A program made the position numbers and the translations under genes. Shown in pieces: positions 22,063 to 30,585 of a stretch of DNA of 31,264 nucleotides. The notes below the pieces were generated by a model. That model worked only from the letters and a program-made list of their open reading frames with translations, had not been told where the DNA came from and ran no database searches. The DNA is from JBBDST01 sp040904765. GTDB taxonomy: Bacteria; Actinomycetota; Nitriliruptoria; Nitriliruptorales; Nitriliruptoraceae. Within the stretch, counting starts at the first letter, position 1. Every line of letters starts with the position of its first letter. The stretch lies in assembly GCA_040904765.1 (NCBI GenBank), contig JBBDST010000034.1, positions 1 through 31,264 of the forward strand, in the 5' to 3' direction.

Positions 22063-24426
22063 CTGTTCTGCGACGACCCCACTACTGACGTCAAGTTCAA
22101 GCAGATGCCCTTTTTGACTGCGTTTGGCTTCACCAATGTCGACCGGCCGAAGCACCGTTCGGTCTTGGCCAGTTAAGTGCAGGTCGCGGGCAAAACCGCA
22201 GAACACCAGTGGCGCCTCGGCTGCTTTCACGCCTTTGGTGCCACGTGACGTACGCGGATAATCATCTGACGGGCTTCGCTTGGCGCGACCGGTTGCATCA
22301 ATGCTGATAATTTCAGTCGGGGTGTCAAGGGCGTTGACAGTGACAGAAACGATTTGTTCGCTGACCTTAAGTTTCATGCCGGTAACACCGCCGGCACCAC
22401 GACCGCTGGGGCGAATGTCGGTGGCAAGAAACCGGGTAGCAAGGCCGGCGTTTGAGGCCAGCAGCAGCTCGTCGCTATCGCGACAGAGAACTGCCGTTGT
22501 GAGCGTGTCGTTGTCACGTATGCCGGTGATTTGAAACGCTTTGGTACGGATCTGGGTTAACAGGGCCAGTTGGGTGCGTTTCACGACCCCACGTTTGGTG
22601 ACGGTCAGCAAGGTGGTGTCGTCATCGTTTGCGACCACGACTGCCACCGGCGAATCGGTGACAGTGCCGGTGAGTGACGCCAGCGGGGTGCCCCGTTCGC
22701 TTGGGCGTTGCACGGCAAGCGCATCGATTGGGATGCGATAGCCCATACCGGTTTCGGTGATGACAATGAGGGTGTCGGCGTTGGTGCAGCGAAGCACACT
22801 TGCCAGTGCATCAGAGGCGTGGGTGTGGGCCGGCGTGGTGCGTCGGCGGGCAAGCACTTTGAGATAGCCGCCGCGGGTGAGCATGACGGTGAGTTCTTGA
22901 GGTGCGAACGGTTCGCCGTCGCTGTCAAACAGGGTGGTGTCAGAGGCGTCTTGGTTGATGATGACGCTGCGGCGTGGGGTTGCGTGCACGCGACGGATTT
23001 CGGTGAGTTCTTCACGTAGCACTCGGTCACGTTCGTTGGGGTCGTGCAGAATGGTTTGTAACGCCCGGATGCGGCCAGTGAGTTCTTGAAATTCGTCTTC
23101 GAGTGCGGCCCGTTCAAGGGCCGCTAGGCGGCGCAGTTGCATTTCAAGGACTGCTTCGGCTTGACGTTCGCTGAACGTAAACGTGTGCATCAGGCCTTGT
23201 TTGGCGACTGCACTTGAGGCCGAGGCGCGGATGAGTGCGATGACTTGGTCGAGCTGGTCTAAGGCTTGTAGGAGTCCGGTGACAATTTCTTGGCGTTGTT
23301 CGGCACGGTGCAGCCGAAAGGCACTGCGTCGGGTAATGATGTCGCGCTGGTGGGCGACGTATTCGGTAAGCAGATCACGCAAGCCAAGGGTGTGTGGGGC
23401 TCCGTCGGTGAGTGCGACCATGTTGACGTTGAAGTTGGTGCGCAGTTCGGTGTTGTCATACAACAGTGTCAGCACTTGCGAGGCGTCAGCGCCACGTTTT
23501 AATTCGATGACGATCCGCATGCCGTCACGCGACGATTCGTCACGCAGGTCACGGACGGCTTCAAGTTTGCGTTGCCCAACGAGCAGTGCAATGCGTTCAA
23601 GTAGGGTTGCTTTGTTCACCTGGTAGGGGATTTCGGTGATGATGATGCGGGGCAGGTTGCCGCTTCGCGTTTCCGTGCTGGCGACTGCTTCGACGGTGAC
23701 TGCGCCGCGTCCGGTGGTGTAGGCCTGGCGGATCCCGTCGGCATTCAAAATTTTGGCGCCAGTCGGAAAATCTGGGGCCGGGACGAACTGCATCAGTTCA
23801 TCGGTGGTGGCGGCCGGATGTTTGAGCAGGTGCAGGGCGGCGTTGATGACCTCGCCCAGATTGTGTGGGGGAATGTTGGTGGCCATACCAACGGCAATGC
23901 CGGTCGCCCCGTTGACCAACAGGTTGGGTAGGCGGGCAGGCAAAACGACCGGTTCGGTGGCGTATCCGTCGTAGTTTTCAACCATGTCGACGGTGTCTTC
24001 GTCGATGCCAGACAGCATTTCCATCGCTAACAGGGACAGGCGTGCTTCGGTGTAACGCATGGCGGCAGGTGGGTCGCCGTCGACTGATCCAAAGTTGCCG
24101 TGCCCGTCGATGAGCGGTTCACGGGTTGCAAAATCTTGAGCCATGCGAACAAGCGCGTCATAGATGGAGGCGTCGCCGTGGGGGTGGTAGGACTTCATTA
24201 CTTCACCGACCGCCGAGGCGCATTTGCGATGGGGCCGGTCGGGACGAAGACCCGATTCGTACATGGAGTAGAGGATGCGGCGTTGGACCGGTTTTAACCC
24301 GTCACGGACGTCAGGCAGCGCACGGCCGACAATGACTGACATTGAGTAGTCAAGAAACGCCGCTTCCATGCGTGATTCGAGACTGACGTCGACGATTTCA
24401 CCGGAGGTATGGGTGGTGTTAGGCAT
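22039..24426 (-). CDS. parC: Type IIA topoisomerase A subunit, topoisomerase IV ParC-like
   Basis: This is the 795-residue DNA-cleaving subunit of a type IIA topoisomerase. The breakage-reunion domain is complete: RALPDVRDGLKPVQRRILY, quinolone region HPHGDASIYD (81-90), catalytic Tyr125 in AAMRYTEARL, and NLLVNGATGIAVGMATNIPP. A coiled-coil gate and C-terminal beta-pinwheel follow. The GyrA box (Q-R/K-R-G-G-R/K-G) of true gyrases is not found. A late repeat reads DIRPSGRGAGGVTGMKL, as in Streptomyces ParC. This favours topoisomerase IV (decatenation) over gyrase, though a GyrA label would be common. Ala86 at the position of E. coli GyrA Ser83 predicts reduced fluoroquinolone sensitivity, as in mycobacterial GyrA. 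It starts 26 bp after parE. The 3' end overlaps the converging phosphohexomutase gene. Confidence 0.9.
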   Translation of the reverse strand: MPNTTHTSGEIVDVSLESRMEAAFLDYSMSVIVGRALPDVRDGLKPVQRRILYSMYESGLRPDRPHRKCASAVGEVMKSYHPHGDASIYDALVRMAQDFATREPLIDGHGNFGSVDGDPPAAMRYTEARLSLLAMEMLSGIDEDTVDMVENYDGYATEPVVLPARLPNLLVNGATGIAVGMATNIPPHNLGEVINAALHLLKHPAATTDELMQFVPAPDFPTGAKILNADGIRQAYTTGRGAVTVEAVASTETRSGNLPRIIITEIPYQVNKATLLERIALLVGQRKLEAVRDLRDESSRDGMRIVIELKRGADASQVLTLLYDNTELRTNFNVNMVALTDGAPHTLGLRDLLTEYVAHQRDIITRRSAFRLHRAEQRQEIVTGLLQALDQLDQVIALIRASASSAVAKQGLMHTFTFSERQAEAVLEMQLRRLAALERAALEDEFQELTGRIRALQTILHDPNERDRVLREELTEIRRVHATPRRSVIINQDASDTTLFDSDGEPFAPQELTVMLTRGGYLKVLARRRTTPAHTHASDALASVLRCTNADTLIVITETGMGYRIPIDALAVQRPSERGTPLASLTGTVTDSPVAVVVANDDDTTLLTVTKRGVVKRTQLALLTQIRTKAFQITGIRDNDTLTTAVLCRDSDELLLASNAGLATRFLATDIRPSGRGAGGVTGMKLKVSEQIVSVTVNALDTPTEIISIDATGRAKRSPSDDYPRTSRGTKGVKAAEAPLVFCGFARDLHLTGQDRTVLRPVDIGEAKRSQKGHLLELDVSSGVVAEQSNDPDLR

Positions 24427-24452
24427 GCAGGTTCTCTTTCACACAAGCGTGA

Positions 24453-26372
24453 TTACACGTCGACGCGTTCAGCAAATTTCGCGTTCGTGACGATCCAGTC
24501 GCGCCTTGGGTCGGTCTGGTTGCCCATGAGCAGCACAAACAGCTCATCGGCACGTTGAGCGTCTTCGATGTTGACCCGTAGCAGGGTGCGTCTGGCTGGA
24601 TCCATGGTGGTGGCCCACAGTTGTTCGGCGTCCATTTCACCAAGCCCTTTGAACCGTTGCACGTCCACATTTTTGGTGTTTTTGAACTCGCGTTTCAACA
24701 CCAGGTCACGTTCACGATCAGACATGGCGTAGGCAATGTGGTCGCCTTTGCGCAGTTGATACAGCGGCGGTTGGGCCAGATACAGATGGCCCTGTTCGAT
24801 GAGTTTAGGTGCAAGCCGGTAAAAAAAGGTCAACAGCAAAGTGGTGATATGGCCGCCATCAACGTCTGCGTCAGCCATCAAAATGATCTTGTGGTAGCGG
24901 AGCCGTTCATGGTCGTAGGTGTCACCGACCCCGGTCCCGACCGCCTTCACCAGCGCCTGAATTTCGGCGTTTTGGAGCACTTTGGAAAGCTGGGCTTTTT
25001 CGACGTTTAACACCTTGCCGCGCAGCGGCAGGATCGCTTGGGTGTGCCGGTCGCGGGCAGCTTTCGATGAGCCGCCGGCCGAGTCACCTTCGACGACATA
25101 CAGTTCCGTTTCGGCCGGGTCACGTGAGGTGCAGTCGGCCAGTTTGCCGGGAAGCCCTGCCGACTGCTGGTCAAGCAGGCCTTTGCGGCGGGTGAGTTCG
25201 CGGGCGGCTTTGGCAGCCTGGCGGGCCCGAGCGGCAACGGTTGCCTGTTTGATGATGGCCCGGCCTTTGGTGCGGTTGGCGGTCAACCAGGTGTTAAATG
25301 CTTCGGCTACAACGTTTTCGATGTAGGTGCGGGCAATGGTCGAACCGAGCCGGCCTTTGGTTTGGCCTTCAAACTGTGGGTCGGGGAGTTTGACGGAGAT
25401 CACCGCCACGAAACCTTCACGAATGTCATCGCCCGTCAAGTTGGCGTCTTTTTTGGTGAGTGCGCCGGTGTCGCGACCAAATTTGTTGAGGGTGGTGGTG
25501 ATGGCGCGCCGAAAACCCTCTTCATGGGTTCCGCCGTCGATTGTGCGCACAATATTCACATAGCTTTTCAGCCGGTCGTCGTGAAAACCGGTGACCCATG
25601 TGAAAGCCACATCGACGGCGACCGGGTAGCCATCGAAGTCGCGGGCGTCGTTTATTTCGATCACCGGCACGATCGGTTCGTTGTCGCCGATGAGGATGCG
25701 CACAAACTGGCGCATGCCGTTTGGATACTGAAACGTTTCGGTTGTGCCGGTGCGTTCGTCGGTGAAGACGATGCGAAGGCCAGAGTTTAAGAGCGCGGTT
25801 TCTTGGAGGCGTTCGGTGACCCGTTTGGCATCGAAACTGGTGTGTTCGAAGATCTGTTCGTCGGGCCAGAACGTGACGCGGGTGCCGGTTGTTTTTGACC
25901 GGGATGCCTGTTTTTTTAGCGGTTCGCTTGTTCGGCCACGTTCAAACGCGATCCGGTGCACCCCTTGGTCGCGTTTTACGACTACTTCGGTGCGTTTGGA
26001 CAGGGCATTGACAACGGAGATGCCAACTCCGTGCAGCCCACCGGAAACGGCGTAGGCTTGGCTGTCAAATTTGCCACCGGCATGTAGCGCAGTTAACGCC
26101 ACTTCAACAGCAGGACGTTTTTCGCTTGGATGCATGTCGACAGGGATGCCACGGCCGTCATCTTCGACATGTGCGCTGCCGTCGTTGTGCAGCACGACCG
26201 TAATGTTTTTGGCATGTCCAGCGAGATGTTCATCAACGGCGTTGTCAACAACTTCCCACAACAGGTGATGCAGGCCACGCGTGTCGGTCGAGCCGATGTA
26301 CATAGCTGGGCGTTTTCGTACCCCTTCAAGGCCTTTTAAGACGCTGATGCTTGATGCGGTGTACGCGCTCAC
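24453..26372 (-). CDS. parE: Type IIA topoisomerase B subunit, topoisomerase IV ParE-like
   Basis: This is the 639-residue ATPase subunit. The GHKL domain shows EVVDNAVDE (Glu40 base, Asn44 for Mg), DDGRGIPVD, SGGLHGVGISVVNALS and the ATP-lid motif QTKGRLG. The TOPRIM domain shows EGDSAGG, LPLRGKVLNVEKA and DADVDGGHITTLLL, followed by RFKGLGEMDAEQLW. The opening YTASSISVLKGLEGVRKRP, then MYIGSTDTRGL, resembles Streptomyces ParE more than GyrB. No GyrB-type insertion is seen. GTG 26372 is chosen because GGAG lies 7-10 bases upstream; a further in-frame extension to 26432 does not resemble the family. It is the first gene of the parE-parC operon, 26 bp before parC. A direct repeat lies in its leader (26400-26439). 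Confidence 0.92.
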   Translation of the reverse strand: MSAYTASSISVLKGLEGVRKRPAMYIGSTDTRGLHHLLWEVVDNAVDEHLAGHAKNITVVLHNDGSAHVEDDGRGIPVDMHPSEKRPAVEVALTALHAGGKFDSQAYAVSGGLHGVGISVVNALSKRTEVVVKRDQGVHRIAFERGRTSEPLKKQASRSKTTGTRVTFWPDEQIFEHTSFDAKRVTERLQETALLNSGLRIVFTDERTGTTETFQYPNGMRQFVRILIGDNEPIVPVIEINDARDFDGYPVAVDVAFTWVTGFHDDRLKSYVNIVRTIDGGTHEEGFRRAITTTLNKFGRDTGALTKKDANLTGDDIREGFVAVISVKLPDPQFEGQTKGRLGSTIARTYIENVVAEAFNTWLTANRTKGRAIIKQATVAARARQAAKAARELTRRKGLLDQQSAGLPGKLADCTSRDPAETELYVVEGDSAGGSSKAARDRHTQAILPLRGKVLNVEKAQLSKVLQNAEIQALVKAVGTGVGDTYDHERLRYHKIILMADADVDGGHITTLLLTFFYRLAPKLIEQGHLYLAQPPLYQLRKGDHIAYAMSDRERDLVLKREFKNTKNVDVQRFKGLGEMDAEQLWATTMDPARRTLLRVNIEDAQRADELFVLLMGNQTDPRRDWIVTNAKFAERVDV

Positions 26373-26399
26373 AAAACACTCCGGTGGGTAACGAATCTG

Positions 26400-26439
26400 A
26401 CGTACCGTAACCAGCCGAGACGGTGTTGCCACGTACCGT
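26400..26439. promoter_or_regulatory. 9-bp direct repeat in the parE leader
   Basis: ACGTACCGT occurs at 26400-26408 and 26431-26439, 31 bp apart (about three helical turns), directly upstream of the parE start. Same-face spacing of two copies suits binding of a regulator or a pair of sigma/activator contacts. The role is not established, and chance is possible. Confidence 0.35.
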
Positions 26440-26441
26440 CG

Positions 26442-26482
26442 ACCTTGCAGGCAGAAAAACGATCGCTGTAGGCAAGGTTTTC
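26442..26482. terminator. Hairpin between the mnh operon and parE
   Basis: ACCTTGC (26442-26448) pairs with GCAAGGT (26472-26478), with an extra inner CAG/CTG pairing. It follows the last gene of the minus-strand antiporter operon. On the minus strand no T run follows, while on the plus strand TTTTC does. It may limit read-through into parE but is not a canonical terminator. Confidence 0.35.
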
Positions 26483-26517
26483 GGGCAGGTGTGGGGAACT
26501 GGTGTCCTACGGCGTGT

Positions 26518-27993
26518 TTAGCCGATCAGCCCGTCAGCAATCGGGCCAACAATGGTACGTACTACCACGACGTTGGCGACACCGACGATAATAATGGCGG
26601 CACACAGCGCCCAGACGGTACCGATGACGGTCGGTGAAGCAATTTTGGCATTCGCAACGACCGGTTCGGTGGCTTCTTGCACGAAGATGGTTTCAAACAT
26701 GCGTAGGAAATACACGAGGGTGAGCATGCTTGAGGAGATGATCACGACGGCGACGAGCCAGTTGCTTGAGTCGACCGCGGCCCATACGAGATAAAACTTG
26801 GACCAAAAGCCTGCAAGTGGCGGGATGCCGACCATGGAGAGTGCGGCGATAGCAAAGCCGGACATGGTTGGGACCATCCGTTTGCCAAGGCCGGCAAAAC
26901 GGGCGATTTCTTTTAAGCCGGTGCGTTGAATGATGCCGCCGGCCACCAAAAACAGGGCCGATTTCATCAAAGCATGGTTCAACACGTGCAAGATGGCGCC
27001 GATTAACGCCAGACGTGAACCGATGCCGATACCCACCCCGATGTAGCCCAGTTGCGCGACAGTTGAGTAGGCAAGGAGGCGTTTAACGTCAGCTTGGCGG
27101 GTGGCAAGTACCGAGCCGTAGATGATGCCGGCAAGTCCAAACCAGGTGAGTAGTTGTGAGACCGGTAAGCCTGCCTGACCGGTGTAGGCGGGACCGAACA
27201 CGTCAAAGAGGATGCGCAAAAGCGCGTAGGCGCCAGCTTTGACTTGGACGGCAGCAAGCAGAGCTGCAACGCCTGGCGGGGAGAAGCTGTGGGCGTCAGG
27301 CAGCCAGATATGTAACGGAAAGAGCGCCATTTTTAACGCCAGTCCGATGGTGATCAGCCCAAGTGCGCCAAGGATCGTTGGGGAGCCGGCCAAGTCAGGA
27401 AGGATCTGGGCCATGTCGGCCATGTTGAGGGTGCCGGTTGAGAAGTACAGGAAACCAACGCCGAGCAGGTACAGCCCAGATCCGACAGTGCCAAACAATA
27501 GGTAGCGAAAAGATGCGAATACACCTCGGTCGCCGCCTAGTGAAACCAGTCCGTAGGTGGCGATCGCAAAGATTTCGAGGAATACGAACAGGTGGAACAG
27601 GTCGCCGCTTGACATTACGCCGGTAAGGCCACTGAGCAAAAGGAGGGTGAGTGGGTACACGGGGACGTTTTTGCGTACGACATGGTCAAAGGCGATGCGT
27701 GCCGGGTAGATCGTGATCAGCATGCCGATGAATGTGACGATGATCAGCATGAAGGCGGATAGGGGATCGAGGACGTATTCGATGCCGATCGGGGGTGGCC
27801 AGCCGCCAAGTTCATAGCTGATCGGCCCGTTTTGGGTGACTTCGCGTAGCCCCAGGATGCTGGTGATGAAGGCTGCTGCGGTGGCGACGATTGCGACTAT
27901 TTGCGGGGCGTCTTTGTTGAGCGTGCCGGCCAGCACAGCGAATATGGCGCCGCTGAGCAAAAAGACGATGGGGAGGACCGCAAGGTGGTTCAC
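26518..27993 (-). CDS. mnhD: Multisubunit Na+/H+ antiporter subunit D (MrpD/MnhD/MbhH family)
   Basis: The 491-residue protein is a 14-helix proton-channel subunit homologous to complex I NuoM/NuoN. Visible hallmarks are the TM5 glutamate in LFVFLEIFAIATYGLVS, the TM7 lysine and adjacent histidine in GLALKMALFPLHIWLPDAHS, PPGVAALLAAVQVKAGAYAL, the discontinuous-helix region LLAYSTVAQLGYIGVG, the His/Lys of LNHALMKSALFLVAGG, and SMVGIPPLAGFWSKFYL. It translocates protons and Na+ in the membrane arm of the Mrp complex. It is the last gene of the operon, and its GTG start overlaps the mnhC stop by 4 bp. About 145 bp separate it from parE. No hydrogenase or ferredoxin-type genes follow, so the locus is a stand-alone antiporter and not a membrane-bound hydrogenase. 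Confidence 0.93.
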   Translation of the reverse strand: MNHLAVLPIVFLLSGAIFAVLAGTLNKDAPQIVAIVATAAAFITSILGLREVTQNGPISYELGGWPPPIGIEYVLDPLSAFMLIIVTFIGMLITIYPARIAFDHVVRKNVPVYPLTLLLLSGLTGVMSSGDLFHLFVFLEIFAIATYGLVSLGGDRGVFASFRYLLFGTVGSGLYLLGVGFLYFSTGTLNMADMAQILPDLAGSPTILGALGLITIGLALKMALFPLHIWLPDAHSFSPPGVAALLAAVQVKAGAYALLRILFDVFGPAYTGQAGLPVSQLLTWFGLAGIIYGSVLATRQADVKRLLAYSTVAQLGYIGVGIGIGSRLALIGAILHVLNHALMKSALFLVAGGIIQRTGLKEIARFAGLGKRMVPTMSGFAIAALSMVGIPPLAGFWSKFYLVWAAVDSSNWLVAVVIISSSMLTLVYFLRMFETIFVQEATEPVVANAKIASPTVIGTVWALCAAIIIVGVANVVVVRTIVGPIADGLIG

Positions 27994-28397
27994 GTGTGAC
28001 CTCCCGGGTAGTGCGGTGTTCCGTACGGGTCTTCGGTGTTCATGTGTTCCACGATGATGGCTTCGTCAAAGGTGCCGTGTGCCTGATAGATGCGTACGAG
28101 TAACGCAAGTCCAACACCAAGGATGCCGACCCCAACGACGATGGCGGTGAGGATGAGCAGGTGGGGGATCGGGTCGACATACAACGCAGGGTTACTGCCG
28201 CGTGCGTCGATGATCGGTAGCGTTGCGTCGGTTTTGACGGACCCTTCGATAAAAAACAGGAAGATGGCGGTGGAGAAGATAGTGAGGCCAATAAGTTTTT
28301 TCATCAGATCAGTTTTGGCCATCACTCCATATAGCCCGATGGCTAAAAGGGTTAAAACAAACAGGTAAATGTAGCGGTCAAGGAACAGATCAATCAT
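27990..28397 (-). CDS. mnhC: Na+/H+ antiporter subunit C (MrpC/MbhG, NuoK-like)
   Basis: The 135-residue protein has three helices. Helix 1 (YIYLFVLTLLAIGLYGVM) is followed by KTDLMKKLIGLTIFSTAIFLFFI and, after the loop VDPIPHLLILTAIVVGVGILGVGLAL, by a cytoplasmic tail. This is the NuoK/MrpC plan, with the D-P-x-P-x-x-L-x-x-T-A-I-V-V-G motif typical of MrpC. The C-terminal tail of about 25 residues (HMNTEDPYGTPHYPGGHT) is somewhat longer than in many MrpC proteins. It overlaps mnhB and mnhD by 4 bp each, so translation is coupled. Confidence 0.9.
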   Translation of the reverse strand: MIDLFLDRYIYLFVLTLLAIGLYGVMAKTDLMKKLIGLTIFSTAIFLFFIEGSVKTDATLPIIDARGSNPALYVDPIPHLLILTAIVVGVGILGVGLALLVRIYQAHGTFDEAIIVEHMNTEDPYGTPHYPGGHT

Positions 28398-28834
28398 GCT
28401 GCCAGTTCCTTTCCGGTGAGGGCATCAAAAATCATTACCATGGCGCCAAAGACGGTGATTCCGACCCCGATTTCTACCACCAAGATGCCGAGGTAGCGGG
28501 CGCGGGGTGCGTCCATTAGCGCGTTTTCTAACGCCCCGTAGTCAAGAAATGAGGCTCCGAACAGCATCGGAGCGATCGCTGCGCTAAGGAATATGACCAG
28601 TCCGAGGGCACCGGCAACGGGGCCGACGGATGCGGGAATGATTCGATAGGACACCGACTCGTCCAACGCTAAGCGGGGAAGGACTACCCCGACCGCTGCA
28701 TACACACCTCCGGCGAATCCGCCGCCTGGTCCATAGTGGCCGTGGATGATGATGTATATGCCGAACATGAAAATGAAGGGTGCGACGATCGCTGCGGTGA
28801 CACGTACCACCACAGATGGATAAGAGCCGGTCAT
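28394..28834 (-). CDS. mnhB: Na+/H+ antiporter subunit B (MnhB domain, MbhF-like)
   Basis: The 146-residue protein has four predicted helices and the MnhB signature IYIIIHGHYGPGGGFAGGVY near residue 25, followed by a helix AAVGVVLPRLAL and a C-terminal VVEIGVGITVFGAMVMIFDA. This subunit is essential in characterised Mrp complexes and sits near the interface with MrpA's C-terminal part. It starts within an ATGA overlap with the preceding gene and ends with an overlap into mnhC. Confidence 0.92.
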   Translation of the reverse strand: MTGSYPSVVVRVTAAIVAPFIFMFGIYIIIHGHYGPGGGFAGGVYAAVGVVLPRLALDESVSYRIIPASVGPVAGALGLVIFLSAAIAPMLFGASFLDYGALENALMDAPRARYLGILVVEIGVGITVFGAMVMIFDALTGKELAA

Positions 28835-29418
28835 GCGTCACCTGCTTTCACGTCGGTGACTGGCGGAAGTTTGCCGGTCGTGTGGTCATCACCAAGACGT
28901 CTTGCAAGCACCACGGCGGCGGACAGTGCGGCTGTCAAAATAACGAATGTTTCGCCGAGTGTGTCGCCGGATCGGTAGTCAGCCAACAGGCTTGTGACCA
29001 CGTTTGGGGTGTTGGTTTCGTCAACCGAGTTCGCCAAGTAGTAGGCGGCGATGCCACGGTGTGCCGGACTGTCGGCATCGCCTCGATTTGGCAGATCCGC
29101 ACTTGCATACAGCATCACGCCAAGGAACGCGCCGACGATAGTTAACACGAAGATGCGGGATTGGCGGGGGGCCCGTTCGGCTGAATGGCGGGTGGTGGCA
29201 AGGATTGCAACGATCAACAGCAGGCCGGTGAGCCCGGCACCAAGGGCTGCTTCAACCAGGGCGACGTCAACGGCAAGAAGTCCGGCAAACAGCAGTGAGG
29301 TGATGAGGGAATACACGCTTAAGAGTGCTACGGAAGTGATGAGATCGCGGGCAATGAGAGCAAGGGCTGCGGTTGCGATCAGCAGGACGAAAAGTAGCAG
29401 GTCGATGGCAACGATCAT
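28831..29418 (-). CDS. MbhD/MbhE-type antiporter subunit (free-standing MrpA C-terminal part)
   Basis: This 195-residue protein corresponds to the C-terminal third of MrpA made as a separate polypeptide. Residues 1-80 are a DUF4040/MbhD domain: three helices with LITSVALLSVYSLITSLLFA and DVALVEAALGAGLTGLLLIV. Residues about 95-180 are MbhE-like: FLGVMLYASADLP, SPAHRGIAAYYL, then ETNTPNVVTSLLADYRSGDT and LGETFVILTAALSAAVVL. In archaeal Mbh these are two genes, whereas here they are fused. The V-V-T-x-x-L-x-D-Y-R-x-x-D-T-x-G-E-x-x-V motif is characteristic of the MrpA C terminus. The ATG at 29418 lies in an ATGA overlap with mnhG; a much longer open frame upstream is a shadow of mnhG. Confidence 0.9.
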   Translation of the reverse strand: MIVAIDLLLFVLLIATAALALIARDLITSVALLSVYSLITSLLFAGLLAVDVALVEAALGAGLTGLLLIVAILATTRHSAERAPRQSRIFVLTIVGAFLGVMLYASADLPNRGDADSPAHRGIAAYYLANSVDETNTPNVVTSLLADYRSGDTLGETFVILTAALSAAVVLARRLGDDHTTGKLPPVTDVKAGDA

Positions 29419-29750
29419 TGCTTCCCTCCAAACAGTCGTTTGGCTTGGTTCTCGTCGGTGCGTATGACCGGGGTGATACCACGAAGGATCGCAGCCCGCA
29501 CGAGCGCATGGACTGCTGTTGGGTTGGCGATCACCATAAACAACATGATGACGACGAGCCGTAAACCAGCTTCGAGGTTGAGTTCCGGGCGAAACAGCAG
29601 GCCGGTGAACAGGAGGAACACGGCGAATGTTTCGGATTTCGAGACCGCATGGGCGCGCGTATAAAAGTCCGGCAGGGTGATGAGGCCGATACTGCTCACG
29701 ATCAGAAACAGGGTCCCAAGGACAATCAGCGTGTTGGCGACGTAGATCAT
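29415..29750 (-). CDS. mnhG: Na+/H+ antiporter subunit G (MrpG/MbhC)
   Basis: The 111-residue protein has three helices. Helix 1 (VANTLIVLGTLFLIVSSIGLI) is followed by the MrpG motif TLPDFYTRAHAVSKSETFAV, helix 2 (FLLFTGLLF) and helix 3 (LVVIMLFMVIANPTAVHALV). The D-F-Y-x-R-x-H-A-x-x-K motif is the usual identifier. The basic tail NQAKRLFGGKQ is cytoplasmic. It overlaps mnhF and the MbhD/E-type gene by 4 bp each. Confidence 0.92.
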   Translation of the reverse strand: MIYVANTLIVLGTLFLIVSSIGLITLPDFYTRAHAVSKSETFAVFLLFTGLLFRPELNLEAGLRLVVIMLFMVIANPTAVHALVRAAILRGITPVIRTDENQAKRLFGGKQ

Positions 29751-30031
29751 GCGTCACCTCCCGACTTGTGGTCGTCACGGGCGGAGAAGTAGCGCCCGAG
29801 CGCGATCGGAAACAGAAACGCGAGCAAGGCGTAGGACAGGGCGATGTCTAAGAAGAAGATGGGCCGTTCGAAGATAAATCCGAGCAGTGCGATCAACACG
29901 ACCGTGTTGACGGTGAGCAGTGCGATCGCCATCAGCCGGTCAAACACTGTGGGACCGACCTGCACACGATATAAACCGACCGTGGTGGTGGCGGCTACCG
30001 TGAGCGCGACCGCGATGAGAAATGGGCTCAT
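29747..30031 (-). CDS. mnhF: Na+/H+ antiporter subunit F (MrpF/MbhB)
   Basis: The 94-residue protein has three helices. Helix 1 (FLIAVALTVAATTTVGLYRV) is followed by the MrpF motif GPTVFDRLMAIALLTVNTVV, where the buried Asp is conserved, and by FFLDIALSYALLAFLFPIAL. That last segment is the F-L-D-I-A-L-x-Y-A family signature. It overlaps mnhE (30028-30031) and mnhG (29747-29750). Confidence 0.92.
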   Translation of the reverse strand: MSPFLIAVALTVAATTTVGLYRVQVGPTVFDRLMAIALLTVNTVVLIALLGFIFERPIFFLDIALSYALLAFLFPIALGRYFSARDDHKSGGDA

Positions 30032-30585
30032 AGCGGATCCTTTGTGGCGGGGGTTTCGTTCAACGCCATCCAGCTCACCTGGGGAGCATCGTCGGGTTCA
30101 TAACTGAAAATTCGTGCGATGCGGCGCTGCAGTGAACCGTCAATCAGATCGCCGGCATGTTCTGGGTCAAACGCGTGCACGATGAATGTCGGCCCGGAAA
30201 CGACGAGTGTCATCGTGCCTGGCACGAGCGTGATCGAGTTTGCAAGGATGGTGCGGGCGGTCGGGCTGACTAACCCCGTGTCGAACGTGATGACGCCTGC
30301 TTGTGGTTGCCGTCCTGGGGTGATAACGGTCCGGGCGATCGCGACAGCAGCGCCCGGGATCTGTAAAAACAACCACACAACGTAGGTGATGAGCGCACCG
30401 AAATTGATGTTGCGCGGGTCGGCATTGACGTCCCGAACCGTGTTGAGCAGGCGTATGGCAAGCCATGTCAAAAGTGCAGCGCTTACTAAACCGGTGATCA
30501 CAAACAGCGCTTCGGTTTTCTGGCTCAACAAAAACCAGAACCCAAACAGGGAGGCAAAGAGCGCAGCAGGGCGGAGAAGGATCAT
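30028..30585 (-). CDS. mnhE: Na+/H+ antiporter subunit E (MrpE/MbhA)
   Basis: The 185-residue protein has two to three N-terminal helices (LRPAALFASLFGFWFLLSQ and TGLVSAALLTWLAIRLL). These are followed by the MrpE core: FGALITYVVWLFLQIPGAAV, then VISP-like TGLVSPTARTILANSITLVP and GTMTLVVSGPTFIVHAFDPE. The A-N-S-I-T-L-x-P-G-T motif is the family hallmark. The C-terminal tail is cytoplasmic. ATG 30585 overlaps the stop of the preceding NuoL-like gene as ATGA; an apparent upstream extension to 30702 is a shadow of that gene. Confidence 0.92.
   Translation of the reverse strand: MILLRPAALFASLFGFWFLLSQKTEALFVITGLVSAALLTWLAIRLLNTVRDVNADPRNINFGALITYVVWLFLQIPGAAVAIARTVITPGRQPQAGVITFDTGLVSPTARTILANSITLVPGTMTLVVSGPTFIVHAFDPEHAGDLIDGSLQRRIARIFSYEPDDAPQVSWMALNETPATKDPL

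Noticed and set aside
28831..29778. A 315-residue reading frame for the MbhD/E-type subunit
   Set aside because: The first 120 residues are a shadow of mnhG; the ATGA overlap at 29415-29418 and the hydrophobic N terminus place the start at 29418.
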